Source: Rhodococcus jostii RHA1
GTDB lineage: Bacteria > Actinomycetota > Actinomycetes > Mycobacteriales > Mycobacteriaceae
Direction of reading: 5' to 3'
Length of the DNA: 64,000 bases
NCBI RefSeq assembly: GCF_000014565.1
Contig: NC_008268.1
Span: forward strand, 3,162,001-3,226,000
The stretch's first letter is position 1. Every line of letters begins with the position of its first letter. The notes beneath the pieces were generated by a model. It was not told where the DNA came from. It ran no database searches and saw only the letters and a program-made list of their open reading frames with translations. Shown here piece after piece: positions 9,106-17,530 of this stretch. The translations under genes and the position numbers were made by a program.

Positions 9106-9550
9106 GCGGTCAATCACGCCGAGGTGCCCGGCATTCTCGTCGACCCCACAACATCCGCTGCACCCCAACTGGTAGCGGCGGATGCTGCCGCGCAGGTGTT
9201 GCCGACTGCCCGCCGCGAGGCCGTGCCGCTCGCCTTCTACGACCTCACCCGCGGCCGGCGGCCAGCGACGACGGGGCCATCGTGGCGATCGCCGCCAAAC
9301 TGCGGACCGTCGCCTACGTCATCGTGCAGGAGCTGATGATCGCCACCAACGAGGCGGCGGCACTGGGGTGAGCCGAGCGGGGTTGCCGATCCTGTTCCGC
9401 AACCACCGGCCCAAACCGGTCGCGGCAACACCGACGAGCTGATGCACGAGATCGCCTCCGCGGCCGGGGATCCGGGCCTGTTCGCGAAATTGCGTGCGCG
9501 ACTGCTCTCCACCCTGCGGGCCGAGACCTACGATCCGACGGTGCACGGCC
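9106..9550 (+). pseudogene. RNB-domain ribonuclease (RNase II/R-like) remnant, left part
   Basis: Remnant of an exoribonuclease catalytic domain spread over several reading frames. Recognisable pieces in order: REAVPLAFYDLTRG (to about 9255), SDDGAIVAIAAKLRTVAYVI...QELMIATNEAAALG (about 9270-9371), AGLPILFRNH (about 9376-9405) and LFAKLRARLLSTLRAETYDPTVHG (about 9478-9549). At least three frameshifts separate them and the N-terminal domain is absent, so it is non-functional. The protein breaks off at HG, exactly where the transposon starts; the next residues of the family motif, HYGL...AY, are found on the far side of the element at 14201. This match identifies both the gene family and the insertion point. 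Confidence 0.7.
9543..9550. repeat. Left 8-bp direct repeat GCACGGCC (attL core)
   Basis: GCACGGCC lies directly outside the left terminal inverted repeat of the transposon and recurs at 14193-14200 outside the right one. It is either the crossover core shared by donor and target or a target duplication. Joining the host sequences through one copy restores the ribonuclease frame (V-H-G-H-Y-G-L). Confidence 0.8.
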
Positions 9551-9561
9551 TTAGCGACTGA
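9551..9561. repeat. Left terminal inverted repeat TTAGCGACTGA
   Basis: Eleven bases, perfect inverse of 14182-14192. Beyond it the two ends of the element diverge, so the arm is short, as expected for a recombinase binding arm rather than a DDE transposase terminal repeat. Confidence 0.8.
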
Positions 9562-9653
9562 CTGTTGCCTGTTCTCGACGTTCGCGGTGTGTCATGGACT
9601 GCTATGTCGCGCACACGTGCTAGATGTGGTGTACGCGAAATGAGGAGCCGCCC

Positions 9654-10856
9654 GTGGAGAGCGATGGCCAGCGGTACCGCGTTCGGCAGGTTCGCCACCG
9701 GGGTGGGCAAATCTTCTACTGGATCTTTAGTTCGGATGGGGAGCTCCATCACGATTCGATGCGCGTGCTGGCTTCGTACGGCACTGCAAGCCAGCAGACT
9801 TATGCCTTCAGTCTGGTAGACCACCTGAATTGGTTGCACATCAACGGCATCCAGACGAAGTCGGTAACCTTTGACGACTTGCGTCGGTACATGAATGCGC
9901 TCACCAACGAGGGCGCGGAGATCTTTGTGCCGTGGAGACGTGCTGATCAGCGACCACTTGGTGCCTCGTCCGCGTGCAACGTGGCAACTGTCGTGAAGGC
10001 GTTCTACATGTCGCTGCTCAAATCGGGGACGGTGAACGAAGACCTGGTATGCAAGCTCAACGCACCAGCGTCCCGCACACAACTGGGCACCTTCGTGCAG
10101 AGGAATCCCCTAGCCCCGAAGCGAGCTTCGCGAAGACCGCGGGTAGTTACGGACGCCACTGTGCAGGCCCTGTTTGAACCGGGCATCCTGAGAAGCGCTC
10201 GCGATGTCATGATCGTGACCTGGCTGCACGACACCGGCATCCGGGTCGGAGGCCTTTGCGGACTGAGGTTTACCGACCTTCATCTCGTTGCGGATCATCC
10301 CTGCGGGCAACACCGATATCCACATATCCACGTGGTGGGGCGCGACGACAATCCGAACGGTGCTCGCGCCAAGATCCCAGGTGCGTTGAGCCGGGTTCAG
10401 CTGAATTCCGAAGGGTATGTCATTGATGGTGTCATTCGTGCGGTGAGTGACGACATGATCAGCACCTTCCACGCGTACCTCCTCGACGAATACAAGACCG
10501 TCCAGCACTTCATTGATCACCAGCAAGTACTCGTCCACACGGATGGTCGAACGCCGGGCGCTGCTCTCACGACAACTGCTGTTCGAGGCATGCTTCGGAG
10601 AGCGGGTGAACGAGCGGAGCTGCCGACCCGTGTCACTCCACACGCGTTTCGCCACAAGGCTGCCTCGGATTTCTATGCGGTCACGGACTTCAATGCCGAA
10701 GAAGTGGCGGAGGAATTCGGCTGGTCCAGACCGGAAATGGTCACGGAGCTCTACGGCAAGTCGGCTAGCTCATCGGTGCTTGTGCACCTCGATCAGTACT
10801 GGACAGCAACTGCACGTCCGAACGCAGAGCACGACCTCGTGCCGGACCGGAAGTGA
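9654..10856 (+). CDS. Tyrosine recombinase (TnpA-like)
   Basis: 400-residue integrase of the transposon. An N-terminal SAM-like core-binding domain (about 30-140; TYAFSLVDHLNWLHINGI) precedes the catalytic domain: Arg I in DTGIRVGGLCGLR (about residue 195), the second box HAFRHKAAS (about 328-336) and nucleophile Tyr367 in MVTELYGKS. Start GTG 9654 is preferred because GAGGAG lies six bases upstream; an in-frame ATG 30 bp earlier has no ribosome site. All catalytic residues are present, so it looks active. Its stop overlaps the start of the next recombinase by 4 bp, so the two are co-translated and probably act together in excision and insertion. Confidence 0.9.
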   Translation: MESDGQRYRVRQVRHRGGQIFYWIFSSDGELHHDSMRVLASYGTASQQTYAFSLVDHLNWLHINGIQTKSVTFDDLRRYMNALTNEGAEIFVPWRRADQRPLGASSACNVATVVKAFYMSLLKSGTVNEDLVCKLNAPASRTQLGTFVQRNPLAPKRASRRPRVVTDATVQALFEPGILRSARDVMIVTWLHDTGIRVGGLCGLRFTDLHLVADHPCGQHRYPHIHVVGRDDNPNGARAKIPGALSRVQLNSEGYVIDGVIRAVSDDMISTFHAYLLDEYKTVQHFIDHQQVLVHTDGRTPGAALTTTAVRGMLRRAGERAELPTRVTPHAFRHKAASDFYAVTDFNAEEVAEEFGWSRPEMVTELYGKSASSSVLVHLDQYWTATARPNAEHDLVPDRK

Positions 10857-13417
10857 GGGCTGGCGCAGTGGCAGCGACTACCAGCAGGTATCCGACACTT
10901 GCAGTAGTAGAGCATGATTCGGATATAGACAACCTCGGTATCGAGCGGCGATACACCATCGCCAGCGAGTTCTTCCCCGAGTGGATGAAGAACGAGCCGA
11001 TCCAGTTTCCGCCCGATCACGACACGTTTGGGTGGGCGTGCCGGGTTCCAAACTGCGCGGCAATGATGTGCGGGAACTACACGCTCCGTCTCTGCGAGGC
11101 TCACGCGACCAAGTACCTTCAGGCGAAGGACAGATTGACGCTCGATGAGTTCGCCGAACAGGCTCAGCCACAACGGAGTCTACGATTCGGGTGGGCCCTC
11201 GAACGCGGTAGGGATTGCGAGGTGTGCGGGTCCCATCGTGAAGCAGTGACACGAGGACTCTGCGTGCAGCACAACAACGCGAGAATGAGGGCATCGGAGT
11301 GCGGCATACCGCGGCCCGACTGGCTGTCAACTGCAGTTCCACTTCCTCCTTTCGCCTGCTGCGAACTCGGGGTTTGTGTGCGTGACGCTACGATGACGAT
11401 TGGGGTAGGCGCCGCCAGTCGGCGGGTTTGCCGCGGGCACCAGCTCGTGTGGTCACGCTGGCGCAAGTCATTGACGAAGCCTCCCACACGGCGGCAAGCC
11501 GAGGAATGGTTCTCCAGGGAGGACATCGGGGATTCAATGCAGCCACACGAGAGTCGCGGCCTGCTCTCACTCTCGGACCTTCCGGCCAACCTTCAAAGAG
11601 AGGTCCGGTACGGCATCTATAGACACGCCAAGGCCCCGAACCGGACACAGTGGCGTCCGCTCGACATCAGGGAAGCACTCAATCGACTCGCAGCCGAGGG
11701 CATTGAGACCTTGGCCGATCCACGTGTCGAGGCCATCGCGGCCGCAGCGAAACGCGGCAGCATGGCCAAACGAGTACTCACGGACCTGCCGATCGCGGCC
11801 CGGCCGCTACTCCTCGACGCCAAATCGGCGAAAGATGCTGGCGTGTTCGACCCGGTGTTTGTCGGTGGCGAGCCCTTCCAATCATCGTCGGTGCGACACC
11901 GCCGCTACCTGTTTGATCTTCGAAACGTGTCACAGCGATGGCTTCGAGATGTTCTGTGGGACTATCTTTCCGACCAGGCACTCGCAACCAACGGGAAGCG
12001 TGCCACGCTGCCAACCATCCAACTACGTATAACCAGCGTGATCGTCCTGTCCTTCATGCTCCGCCAAATCCGTCAGGACGGCGGCAACGTGGCAGAAATT
12101 CTCACCAGCGAGGATTCGGCAGCACTCGCCGGTCTCTGGAATATCTGGGTATCAGAAAATATTCACGTCCCGTGCATCAAGCCGCCCAATCGCCCAGTCA
12201 AGGACGAGCGCACCGCCTTGGTTCGCGCACGGTTCAACTTCACCACGAACGCACGAATCGTTCTCCTTCACGCGTTGAACCACAATACGATCGCGCGTAA
12301 GACGGAGAGCTTCATCCTCCGCTTTCCGGAGTACTCCAGGCCGAAATCCAGTCCTCGCCCACGACCGCTCAGCGACGAGGAGTTCATGCGTCTGGTATCG
12401 GACGAGAGCATCACGAAGCTCCAGGATTTGGACACAAACGACGTTGGGATCGCCGATATCTGGGTAACTCATGCATTCCAGGGCGGGCGAATCAATGAGA
12501 CACTCACGCTACGCCTCGGATGTATCGGCTTTGTGGGCGCGATGCAGCCCTACCTGTGGCGGGACATATCGAAAGCAGGTCAACTTGACTACGGCATTCC
12601 GTGCCACCAACCCGTCTATCAGAGACTGCTGAAGCGGCAAGAGAAAACCCGGCAACTACTGCGCCAACGGTATGCAAAGGAATTGTCGAAGCTCGGAAAG
12701 CGCCAGGCGACGGCGTTGGAGACCAAATGGGACCGGGAGATGCCACTGTTTCCACGCCCGAGCAGCAACCCTGACCTGGTTATACCATTCTCCTTCAGCG
12801 GGTTTCAAGATTCGTGGATGACGTGGCTGGAACAGATCGGAGTCGCAGGTGTGACGTCGCACCGGACACGTGCGACGATGGCAACCACCCTCCTCGACAA
12901 CGGGGCACCACCAAAGCTCGTTCAGCAGATTCTCGGGCACTTCTCCGATGCCGCTCTCGCCTTCTACGGAAGGTACAGCGACGAAACCACCGTCCGCCAC
13001 CTCCAGATGTTCTGGGCGGGCGGGCCAGGCACCAGTAAGCCTGGCGCCATCGTGGCGCAACCCAGCGATTTTGCCGACAGCACGTCAACTGCCGCTCGAA
13101 TAGACCTTGCGGTTGTGCCCGTGGAGCACGGTCTCTGCCGATACGGCCCGGTCGTTGGTGGCGCGCTCTGTCCAAAGCAGAAGAATTGCACCACCGGACC
13201 TGGCGGCGTGTGTGAGCACTTCGCCCTCACCGGTGCGGATCTCGCGTATTGGGAACGGAAACGAGACGCCGACTACCAGTTCGCGGAGGGAGCACCCACC
13301 GAGGAGGCGCGCGAGTACATCTTGAGCCAGTGGCGCGAGTGGGAACCAGTGATCGACGGCCTCAGGGAAGCGCTCGAGGACGCCGGCTGTTGGAGGCCGC
13401 AGAACAACTCGACTTGA
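10853..13417 (+). CDS. Large tyrosine recombinase (TnpB-like) with N-terminal zinc-finger-like repeats
   Basis: 854-residue integrase. The catalytic domain is C-terminal: Arg in GGRINETLTLRLG (about 545), HRTRATMATTLL (about 669), conserved His in LVQQILGHFSD (about 694) and Tyr in AFYGRYSDE (about 702). Before it, residues 60-200 hold three repeated Cys...C-x2-H units: Cys63/Cys68/Cys81/His84, Cys122/Cys125/Cys137/His140 and Cys170/Cys175/Cys193/His196, resembling zinc knuckles. A further Cys-rich tail (LCRYG...LCPKQKNC...VCEHF, about 757-790) is typical of Tn554 TnpB relatives. GTG start at 10853 overlaps the upstream stop. Tn554 TnpB is about 630 aa, so the N-terminal finger region is an extension. 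Confidence 0.88.
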   Translation: MRAGAVAATTSRYPTLAVVEHDSDIDNLGIERRYTIASEFFPEWMKNEPIQFPPDHDTFGWACRVPNCAAMMCGNYTLRLCEAHATKYLQAKDRLTLDEFAEQAQPQRSLRFGWALERGRDCEVCGSHREAVTRGLCVQHNNARMRASECGIPRPDWLSTAVPLPPFACCELGVCVRDATMTIGVGAASRRVCRGHQLVWSRWRKSLTKPPTRRQAEEWFSREDIGDSMQPHESRGLLSLSDLPANLQREVRYGIYRHAKAPNRTQWRPLDIREALNRLAAEGIETLADPRVEAIAAAAKRGSMAKRVLTDLPIAARPLLLDAKSAKDAGVFDPVFVGGEPFQSSSVRHRRYLFDLRNVSQRWLRDVLWDYLSDQALATNGKRATLPTIQLRITSVIVLSFMLRQIRQDGGNVAEILTSEDSAALAGLWNIWVSENIHVPCIKPPNRPVKDERTALVRARFNFTTNARIVLLHALNHNTIARKTESFILRFPEYSRPKSSPRPRPLSDEEFMRLVSDESITKLQDLDTNDVGIADIWVTHAFQGGRINETLTLRLGCIGFVGAMQPYLWRDISKAGQLDYGIPCHQPVYQRLLKRQEKTRQLLRQRYAKELSKLGKRQATALETKWDREMPLFPRPSSNPDLVIPFSFSGFQDSWMTWLEQIGVAGVTSHRTRATMATTLLDNGAPPKLVQQILGHFSDAALAFYGRYSDETTVRHLQMFWAGGPGTSKPGAIVAQPSDFADSTSTAARIDLAVVPVEHGLCRYGPVVGGALCPKQKNCTTGPGGVCEHFALTGADLAYWERKRDADYQFAEGAPTEEAREYILSQWREWEPVIDGLREALEDAGCWRPQNNST

Positions 13418-13513
13418 GAAGTCCAGCCCAGGACTACTTCAGCCCGGTGTTCTCCATCGGCTGGACGGCAGGAGAATTGGATCAGAATTCCAACGAAGTG
13501 GGAGGCGGTGACG

Positions 13514-14080
13514 ATGGCTGCGGAGCGACGGCCAGCTGAGGCAATTGCGCGGCGCACTGCCCAGTCGAAAGCTTGTGAAGATAGGGTGCGCCAGGCGCTT
13601 TCACGACTCGTGAAGGCGGGGGTTCCGTTCACCGCTGCTGATGTGTGCACTCTCGCCGGGGTTGGACGAACGTTCATCTACAGCCAGAAGCGGCCCGAGC
13701 TCACTCAGGCAGTCCTCGACGCACGGAAGCATTCAGTCCGGGCAGCGACCACAAGGGCCGAGGAGTCGCTCGATACGCAGACCGCATCCTGGCGCGAACG
13801 AGCACTCAACGCCGAGGCAGTTGTGACCTCGCTCAGGTCAGGGATTCAGCGGCGTGACGAGCAGGTCAGCGACCTCACCGGGATGCTCTATGACGCCGAC
13901 GGCGTCCACCTTGTCCAGGAGAACACACGACTGCGCGAGCTGATCAGGAATCTCACCCGAAGCCTGGCGGAGTCGGAGAAGGAACGAACCAGACTCACGA
14001 GATCCCTCGACGGCGCACGGGCCAACGTGAAGCGCGAAAGGGAACGCAACGTCACGCAGCTCTTCGGCGACAACCCATAA
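13514..14080 (+). CDS. TnpC-like accessory protein (DUF6262-type coiled coil)
   Basis: 188-residue basic helical protein. A small N-terminal helix-turn-helix-like region (about 20-65; PFTAADVCTLAGVGRTFIYSQ) resembles a TetR-type DNA-reading helix, followed by long heptad-rich coiled coil (about 85-180; LRELIRNLTRSLAESEKERT and REREENV-type charged repeats). The position after two tyrosine recombinases fits TnpC of Tn554, which influences the orientation and frequency of insertion. ATG 13514 is preferred over an in-frame GTG at 13508 because GGAGG lies eight bases upstream. DNA binding is inferred. Confidence 0.78.
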   Translation: MAAERRPAEAIARRTAQSKACEDRVRQALSRLVKAGVPFTAADVCTLAGVGRTFIYSQKRPELTQAVLDARKHSVRAATTRAEESLDTQTASWRERALNAEAVVTSLRSGIQRRDEQVSDLTGMLYDADGVHLVQENTRLRELIRNLTRSLAESEKERTRLTRSLDGARANVKRERERNVTQLFGDNP

Positions 14081-14181
14081 CGCAAAGGCGATGGTTTCGC
14101 TGTTCGAAACCGATTGCGAGGACAGTCGAGAGCATGTTCGCGATACCGTGACCTGCAAAAATAGTGGCAGTTGACTCCGGA

Positions 14182-14192
14182 TCAGTCGCTAA
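14182..14192. repeat. Right terminal inverted repeat TCAGTCGCTAA
   Basis: Perfect inverse of the left end at 9551-9561; defines the right boundary of the transposon. Confidence 0.8.
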
Positions 14193-14200
14193 GCACGGCC
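14193..14200. repeat. Right 8-bp direct repeat GCACGGCC (attR core)
   Basis: Second copy of the core found at 9543-9550. The seven bases CCACTAT that begin at 14199 are also inverted inside the element at 14161-14167 (ATAGTGG), a possible extra recombinase contact at the right end. Confidence 0.78.
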
Positions 14201-14226
14201 ACTATGGGCTCCGGCTGAGCGCTTAC
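14194..14226 (+). pseudogene. RNB-domain ribonuclease remnant, right part
   Basis: When read in the frame left open at 9550, this stretch gives HYGLRLSAY, the conserved continuation of the RNB motif PTV(x)GHYGL...AY. Homology stops after about 33 bases, where the expected TSPIRRY motif is lost, so the rest of the gene was deleted before or after the insertion. Confidence 0.6.
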
Positions 14227-14232
14227 CCTCGC

Positions 14233-14640
14233 CTACGCTGCGTACGAGTTCCGGGAGGCGCTGATTCCGCTGCAGGGCATCACCCCCAACCGCTGCGATG
14301 CCACAGCCACCGAGTTGCGGAACAGAGCACTCGTAGCCGACTTCCCGAGGCCTTGCCTCATGAACTGCCAGTTCTCAGGTCTGCGCAGCTTCACCGACTC
14401 GTGCAACCTCTCGACATCCTCCTCGTTGGTGAAGAACGCGCCGTGCGAGCAACAGCCGTCGTCGGTCGGCCCGCGATGATCCCCTGGCACGCCGGAGTAC
14501 GAACACGCAAGTCCAATGCGAGAGCAGCCACGTCACGTCCGCGGCGATGAGGTGCTCGGAGTTGTCGGGATCGAGGAACTGTACCCACTCCCGAGGGAAA
14601 GTCGAGCCCCACCTCGGGGCTGGGCGCCATTCGATCAGAG
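14233..14640 (-). pseudogene. Frameshifted fragment of a conserved actinobacterial Cys-rich protein
   Basis: Three minus-strand frames read in succession give one continuous pattern: [16 protein letters not shown] then [14 protein letters not shown] (frame one), [10 protein letters not shown] (frame two) and [20 protein letters not shown] ending RPENWQF (frame three). The C-x-x-G-I and DDGCCSHGA motifs match a widespread uncharacterised actinobacterial protein I recognise by pattern only. Two frameshifts (about 14500 and 14480) and loss of the C-terminal half make it a pseudogene. Together with the ribonuclease remnant it shows that the transposon lies in already decaying DNA. The region otherwise only holds the thiolase ribosome site. 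Confidence 0.5.
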
Positions 14641-14651
14641 AGGAGTCAGAT

Positions 14652-15839
14652 GTGACTCGTAAGGTCCACGTCGCCGGGGTCGGGATGATCCCGTTCACCA
14701 AGCCCGGCAAGAGCGAGAACTACAACGTCATGGGTGAGACCGCTGCCCGCGCAGCATTGCGTGATGCCGGCATCGAGTACTCCCTCGTTCAGCAGGCCTA
14801 CGTGGGGTACGTGTACGGCGACTCCACGGCCGGCCAGGCCGCCCTCTACGGACTCGGGCTGACCGGAATTCCCGTCTTCAACGTCAACAACAACTGCGCC
14901 ACCGGCTCGTCGGCGCTGTACCTGGCCCGCCAGGCCGTCGCCAGCGGTGCCGTCGAGTGTGCTCTGGCGGTCGGGTTCGAGCAGATGAAACACGGTGCGC
15001 TCAAGCGGGTCTGGGACGACCGTCCGGCGCCGATGTTCCGCATGGACGACCTGATGACCGAGCTGCAGGGGTTCGACGACGAGGCCCCGCGCGCGGCCCA
15101 GCTGTTCGGCGGCGCGGGCGTTTCCCACATGCAGAAGTACGGCACGAAGCCGGAGACGTTCGCGAAGATCTCGGTCAAGGCCCGCAAGCACGCGGCCAAC
15201 AACCCCAATGCCGTCTTCCGCGACCTGCTCACGGAGGAGCAGGTGCTCGAGTCGCCGCACATCTTCGGCCCCTTGACCAGATACCAGTGCTGCCCACCGA
15301 CCTGCGGCGCCGCAGCGGCGGTGGTGTGCAGCGAAGAGTTCGCCCGCAAGCACGGGCTGGCGGCGGACGTGGTGATCGAGGCGCAGGCCCTGACGACCGA
15401 CACCGCCAGCACGTTCGAGGACCGGGACATGATGAAGGTGGTCGGCTACGACATGACCGCAGCGGCCGCCGCCCAGGTGTACGAGGCTGCGGGCATCGGC
15501 CCCGAGGACGTACAGGTGGTCGAACTGCACGACTGCTTCTCCGCCAACGAGCTCATCACCTACGAGGGACTGGGTCTGACCCCCGAGGGCACCGCCGAGA
15601 AGTTCATCCTCGACGGCGACAACACCTACGGCGGCCGGGTGGTCACCAACCCGTCGGGTGGTCTGCTCTCCAAGGGGCACCCGCTCGGCGCCACCGGACT
15701 GGCCCAGTGCGCCGAACTCGTGTGGCAACTCCGCGGCCAGGCGGGGGCGCGCCAGGTGGAGGGCGCGCGGATCGCGTTGCAGCACAACCTGGGACTCGGT
15801 GGCGCGTGCGTGGTCAGTATCTTCAAGAAGGTGGGCTGA
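14652..15839 (+). CDS. Thiolase (SCP-x-like acetyl-CoA acetyltransferase / lipid-transfer thiolase)
   Basis: 395-residue thiolase-fold enzyme for the last, thiolytic step of a beta-oxidation route. The nucleophile is Cys82 in [13 protein letters not shown]; the C-terminal active-site blocks [11 protein letters not shown] and KGHPLGATG are present, while the usual second cysteine loop is replaced by [11 protein letters not shown], the arrangement of SCP-x type thiolases that act on bulky or branched acyl-CoAs such as sterol side chains. GTG 14652 is the start, with AGGAG at 14641-14645. First gene of a five-gene operon; the next start is 1 bp beyond its stop. Confidence 0.9.
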   Translation: MTRKVHVAGVGMIPFTKPGKSENYNVMGETAARAALRDAGIEYSLVQQAYVGYVYGDSTAGQAALYGLGLTGIPVFNVNNNCATGSSALYLARQAVASGAVECALAVGFEQMKHGALKRVWDDRPAPMFRMDDLMTELQGFDDEAPRAAQLFGGAGVSHMQKYGTKPETFAKISVKARKHAANNPNAVFRDLLTEEQVLESPHIFGPLTRYQCCPPTCGAAAAVVCSEEFARKHGLAADVVIEAQALTTDTASTFEDRDMMKVVGYDMTAAAAAQVYEAAGIGPEDVQVVELHDCFSANELITYEGLGLTPEGTAEKFILDGDNTYGGRVVTNPSGGLLSKGHPLGATGLAQCAELVWQLRGQAGARQVEGARIALQHNLGLGGACVVSIFKKVG

Positions 15840-15840
15840 C

Positions 15841-16296
15841 ATGGCACTCGATCCGGCCGTCATCGGCAAGGTGATTCCCGGCCACCAAGTGAACGTCGAG
15901 CGTGGGCGTCTGCGTTTTTTCGCGCAGTCCATCGGCGAGACCAACCCGATTTACTTCGACGCCGAGGCCGCCAAGGCGGCCGGGCACCGCGACGTACTGG
16001 TGCCGCCGACCTTCTTGTTCTGTCTGGACATGGAGAAGCCGGACCCATTCGCCCTCATCCGCGAACTCGGGATCGACATGCGGTACGTGTTGCACGGCGA
16101 GCAGGCGTTCAAGTACCACTCGCCGGCCTACGCCGGCGACACGCTGGCCTACAACGGCACAGTTGCCGACGTGTACTCGAAGAAGAACGGCGCGTTGGAC
16201 TTCCTCGTCCGGACGGTCGACGTCACCCGTGACGGCGAGCCGATCGCCCGCCTCACCAACACCCTCATCGTCCGAAACTCGAAGGCGCAACGATGA
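15841..16296 (+). CDS. MaoC N-terminal-type (FAS1-like) dehydratase subunit
   Basis: 151-residue single hot-dog domain of the type that forms the inactive or substrate-binding half of heterodimeric enoyl-CoA hydratases (compare HadA/HadC-type or ChsH-type pairs in mycobacteria). The motif ETNPIYFDAEAAKAAGHRDV and VPPTFLF are typical of this subfamily, which lacks the catalytic Asp-His of true R-hydratases. Its stop overlaps the start of the following MaoC gene by 4 bp (ATGA), so the two are likely made as a stoichiometric pair. Substrate is an enoyl-CoA of the pathway, not identifiable further. Confidence 0.85.
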   Translation: MALDPAVIGKVIPGHQVNVERGRLRFFAQSIGETNPIYFDAEAAKAAGHRDVLVPPTFLFCLDMEKPDPFALIRELGIDMRYVLHGEQAFKYHSPAYAGDTLAYNGTVADVYSKKNGALDFLVRTVDVTRDGEPIARLTNTLIVRNSKAQR

Positions 16297-16673
16297 AAAC
16301 AGGCGACTCTCTCCCCGAATTGCAACTTGCCGACATCAGCCGCACCACGCTGGCGCTCTATGCGGGCGCTTCCGGCGACCACAATCCGATGCACATCGAT
16401 CTCGACGTCGCGCGCTCCGGCGGCATGGACGACGTGTTCGCCCACGGCATGCTGTCGATGGCATACCTAGGTCGACTGCTCACCAATTACGTTTCACAGG
16501 AACAAATCTGCTCTTACAGCGTGCGATTCGCCGCCATCACCCCGCTGCACGCGAAGCCGACCTGCAGCGGAACCGTGACCAAGGTCGAGGACGGCCTGGC
16601 ACATCTGGACCTCACCGTCACCCTGGCCGACGGAACGGTCACCCTCCGCGGCGACGCCGTCGTCGCCGCCTGA
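16293..16673 (+). CDS. MaoC-family enoyl-CoA hydratase subunit
   Basis: 126-residue hot-dog protein with the R-specific hydratase motif: YAGASGDHNPMHIDLDVARSGGMDDVFAHGM, where the Asp and His of SGDHNPMH are the catalytic pair. It probably completes the dehydratase with the upstream non-catalytic partner, hydrating trans-2-enoyl-CoA for the SDR dehydrogenase encoded next. Overlap of 4 bp with the previous gene and a 31-bp gap to the next support one transcript. Confidence 0.87.
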   Translation: MKTGDSLPELQLADISRTTLALYAGASGDHNPMHIDLDVARSGGMDDVFAHGMLSMAYLGRLLTNYVSQEQICSYSVRFAAITPLHAKPTCSGTVTKVEDGLAHLDLTVTLADGTVTLRGDAVVAA

Positions 16674-16704
16674 CCTGCACCGCACCACCGAAAGGACACC
16701 CGCT

Positions 16705-17508
16705 ATGGGCAAGCTCGACAACAGGACAGCCATCGTCAGCGGATCGGGCCGCGGCATCGGCCGTGCCATCGCCATGAAGTTCGCGGCCGAGGGCGCGAGT
16801 GTCGTGGTCAACGACCTCGACCCGGGGCCGGCCAAGGAGACGGTCGAGGAGATCGTCGCGGCCGGCGGTAAGGCCGTCGCCTGCATCGGCTCCGTCACCG
16901 AGGAAGGCTTCGCGGACCGCTTCGTCGCCACCGCCGTCGACACCTTCGGCGGCCTCGACATCATCGTCAACAACGCCGGCTTCACCTGGGACAATGTCAT
17001 CCAGAAGATGACCGACGAGCAGTGGGACACCATCCTCGACTTGCATCTGAAGGCTCCCTTCCGGATCCTGCGCGCGGCACAGCCGTACATCAAGGTGAAC
17101 CCGACCGACCATCACCGCAAGGTCGTCAACATCTCGTCCAACGCCGGTGTGGTCGGCAACGCCGGCCAGTCGAATTACGCGGCGGCCAAGGCGGGCATCA
17201 TCGGATTGACCAAGACCCTCGCCCGAGAGTGGGGCCGCTACAACGTCAACGTCAACGCAGTTGCCTACGGCCTGATCAACACCCGTCTGACGGAGGCGTC
17301 CGCCGACGGCAACTCCACCATCGACGTCGGGGGCCGGGAGATCAAGGTCGGCGTCAACCCGCAGCTGCTCGCCGCAGCCGAGCGGTCCATCCCGCTGGGC
17401 CGGGCAGGCCGTCCCGACGAGGCAGCCGGCGCAGTGTTCGCCCTGTGCCTGCCCGAGACCGACTACGTCAGCGGCCAGTGCCTGGTCTGCGACGGCGGCA
17501 GCCGCTAA
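16705..17508 (+). CDS. SDR-family 3-hydroxyacyl-CoA dehydrogenase
   Basis: 267-residue classical short-chain dehydrogenase. NAD(H)-binding GSGRGIGRA (residues 13-21), NNAG (89-92) and catalytic Ser145, Tyr158 and Lys162 (NISSNAG, SNYAAAKAG) are all in place. With the MaoC pair upstream and the thiolase first in the operon, the natural role is oxidation of the 3-hydroxyacyl-CoA to 3-ketoacyl-CoA. The stretch KVNPTDHHRKVVN before the catalytic Ser is a short insertion relative to FabG, resembling HSD17B4-like enzymes. ATG has AAAGGA upstream. Confidence 0.88.
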   Translation: MGKLDNRTAIVSGSGRGIGRAIAMKFAAEGASVVVNDLDPGPAKETVEEIVAAGGKAVACIGSVTEEGFADRFVATAVDTFGGLDIIVNNAGFTWDNVIQKMTDEQWDTILDLHLKAPFRILRAAQPYIKVNPTDHHRKVVNISSNAGVVGNAGQSNYAAAKAGIIGLTKTLAREWGRYNVNVNAVAYGLINTRLTEASADGNSTIDVGGREIKVGVNPQLLAAAERSIPLGRAGRPDEAAGAVFALCLPETDYVSGQCLVCDGGSR

Positions 17509-17530
17509 CTATCCCGACAGGAGTGGTCCC

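Larger units (their letters stand above)
9551..14192 (+). mobile_element. Tn554-like transposon with two tyrosine recombinases and an accessory protein
   Basis: 4642-bp element bounded by perfect 11-bp inverted repeats (TTAGCGACTGA at 9551-9561, TCAGTCGCTAA at 14182-14192) and flanked by GCACGGCC on both sides. It carries only three co-directional genes: tyrosine recombinase A (400 aa), larger tyrosine recombinase B (854 aa, overlapping A by 4 bp) and a small helical/coiled-coil protein C (188 aa). Gene order, relative sizes and types match tnpA-tnpB-tnpC of Tn554, though Tn554 itself carries resistance cargo and this one carries none. It differs from RIT elements, which have three recombinases. 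The ends joined in a circle would give an 8-bp core between inverted 11-bp arms, a classic tyrosine recombinase crossover site. Confidence 0.85.

Noticed and set aside
9551..14192. RIT (recombinase-in-trio) element
   Set aside because: The third gene encodes a small HTH/coiled-coil protein without tyrosine recombinase motifs, so the module matches Tn554 order rather than three recombinases.
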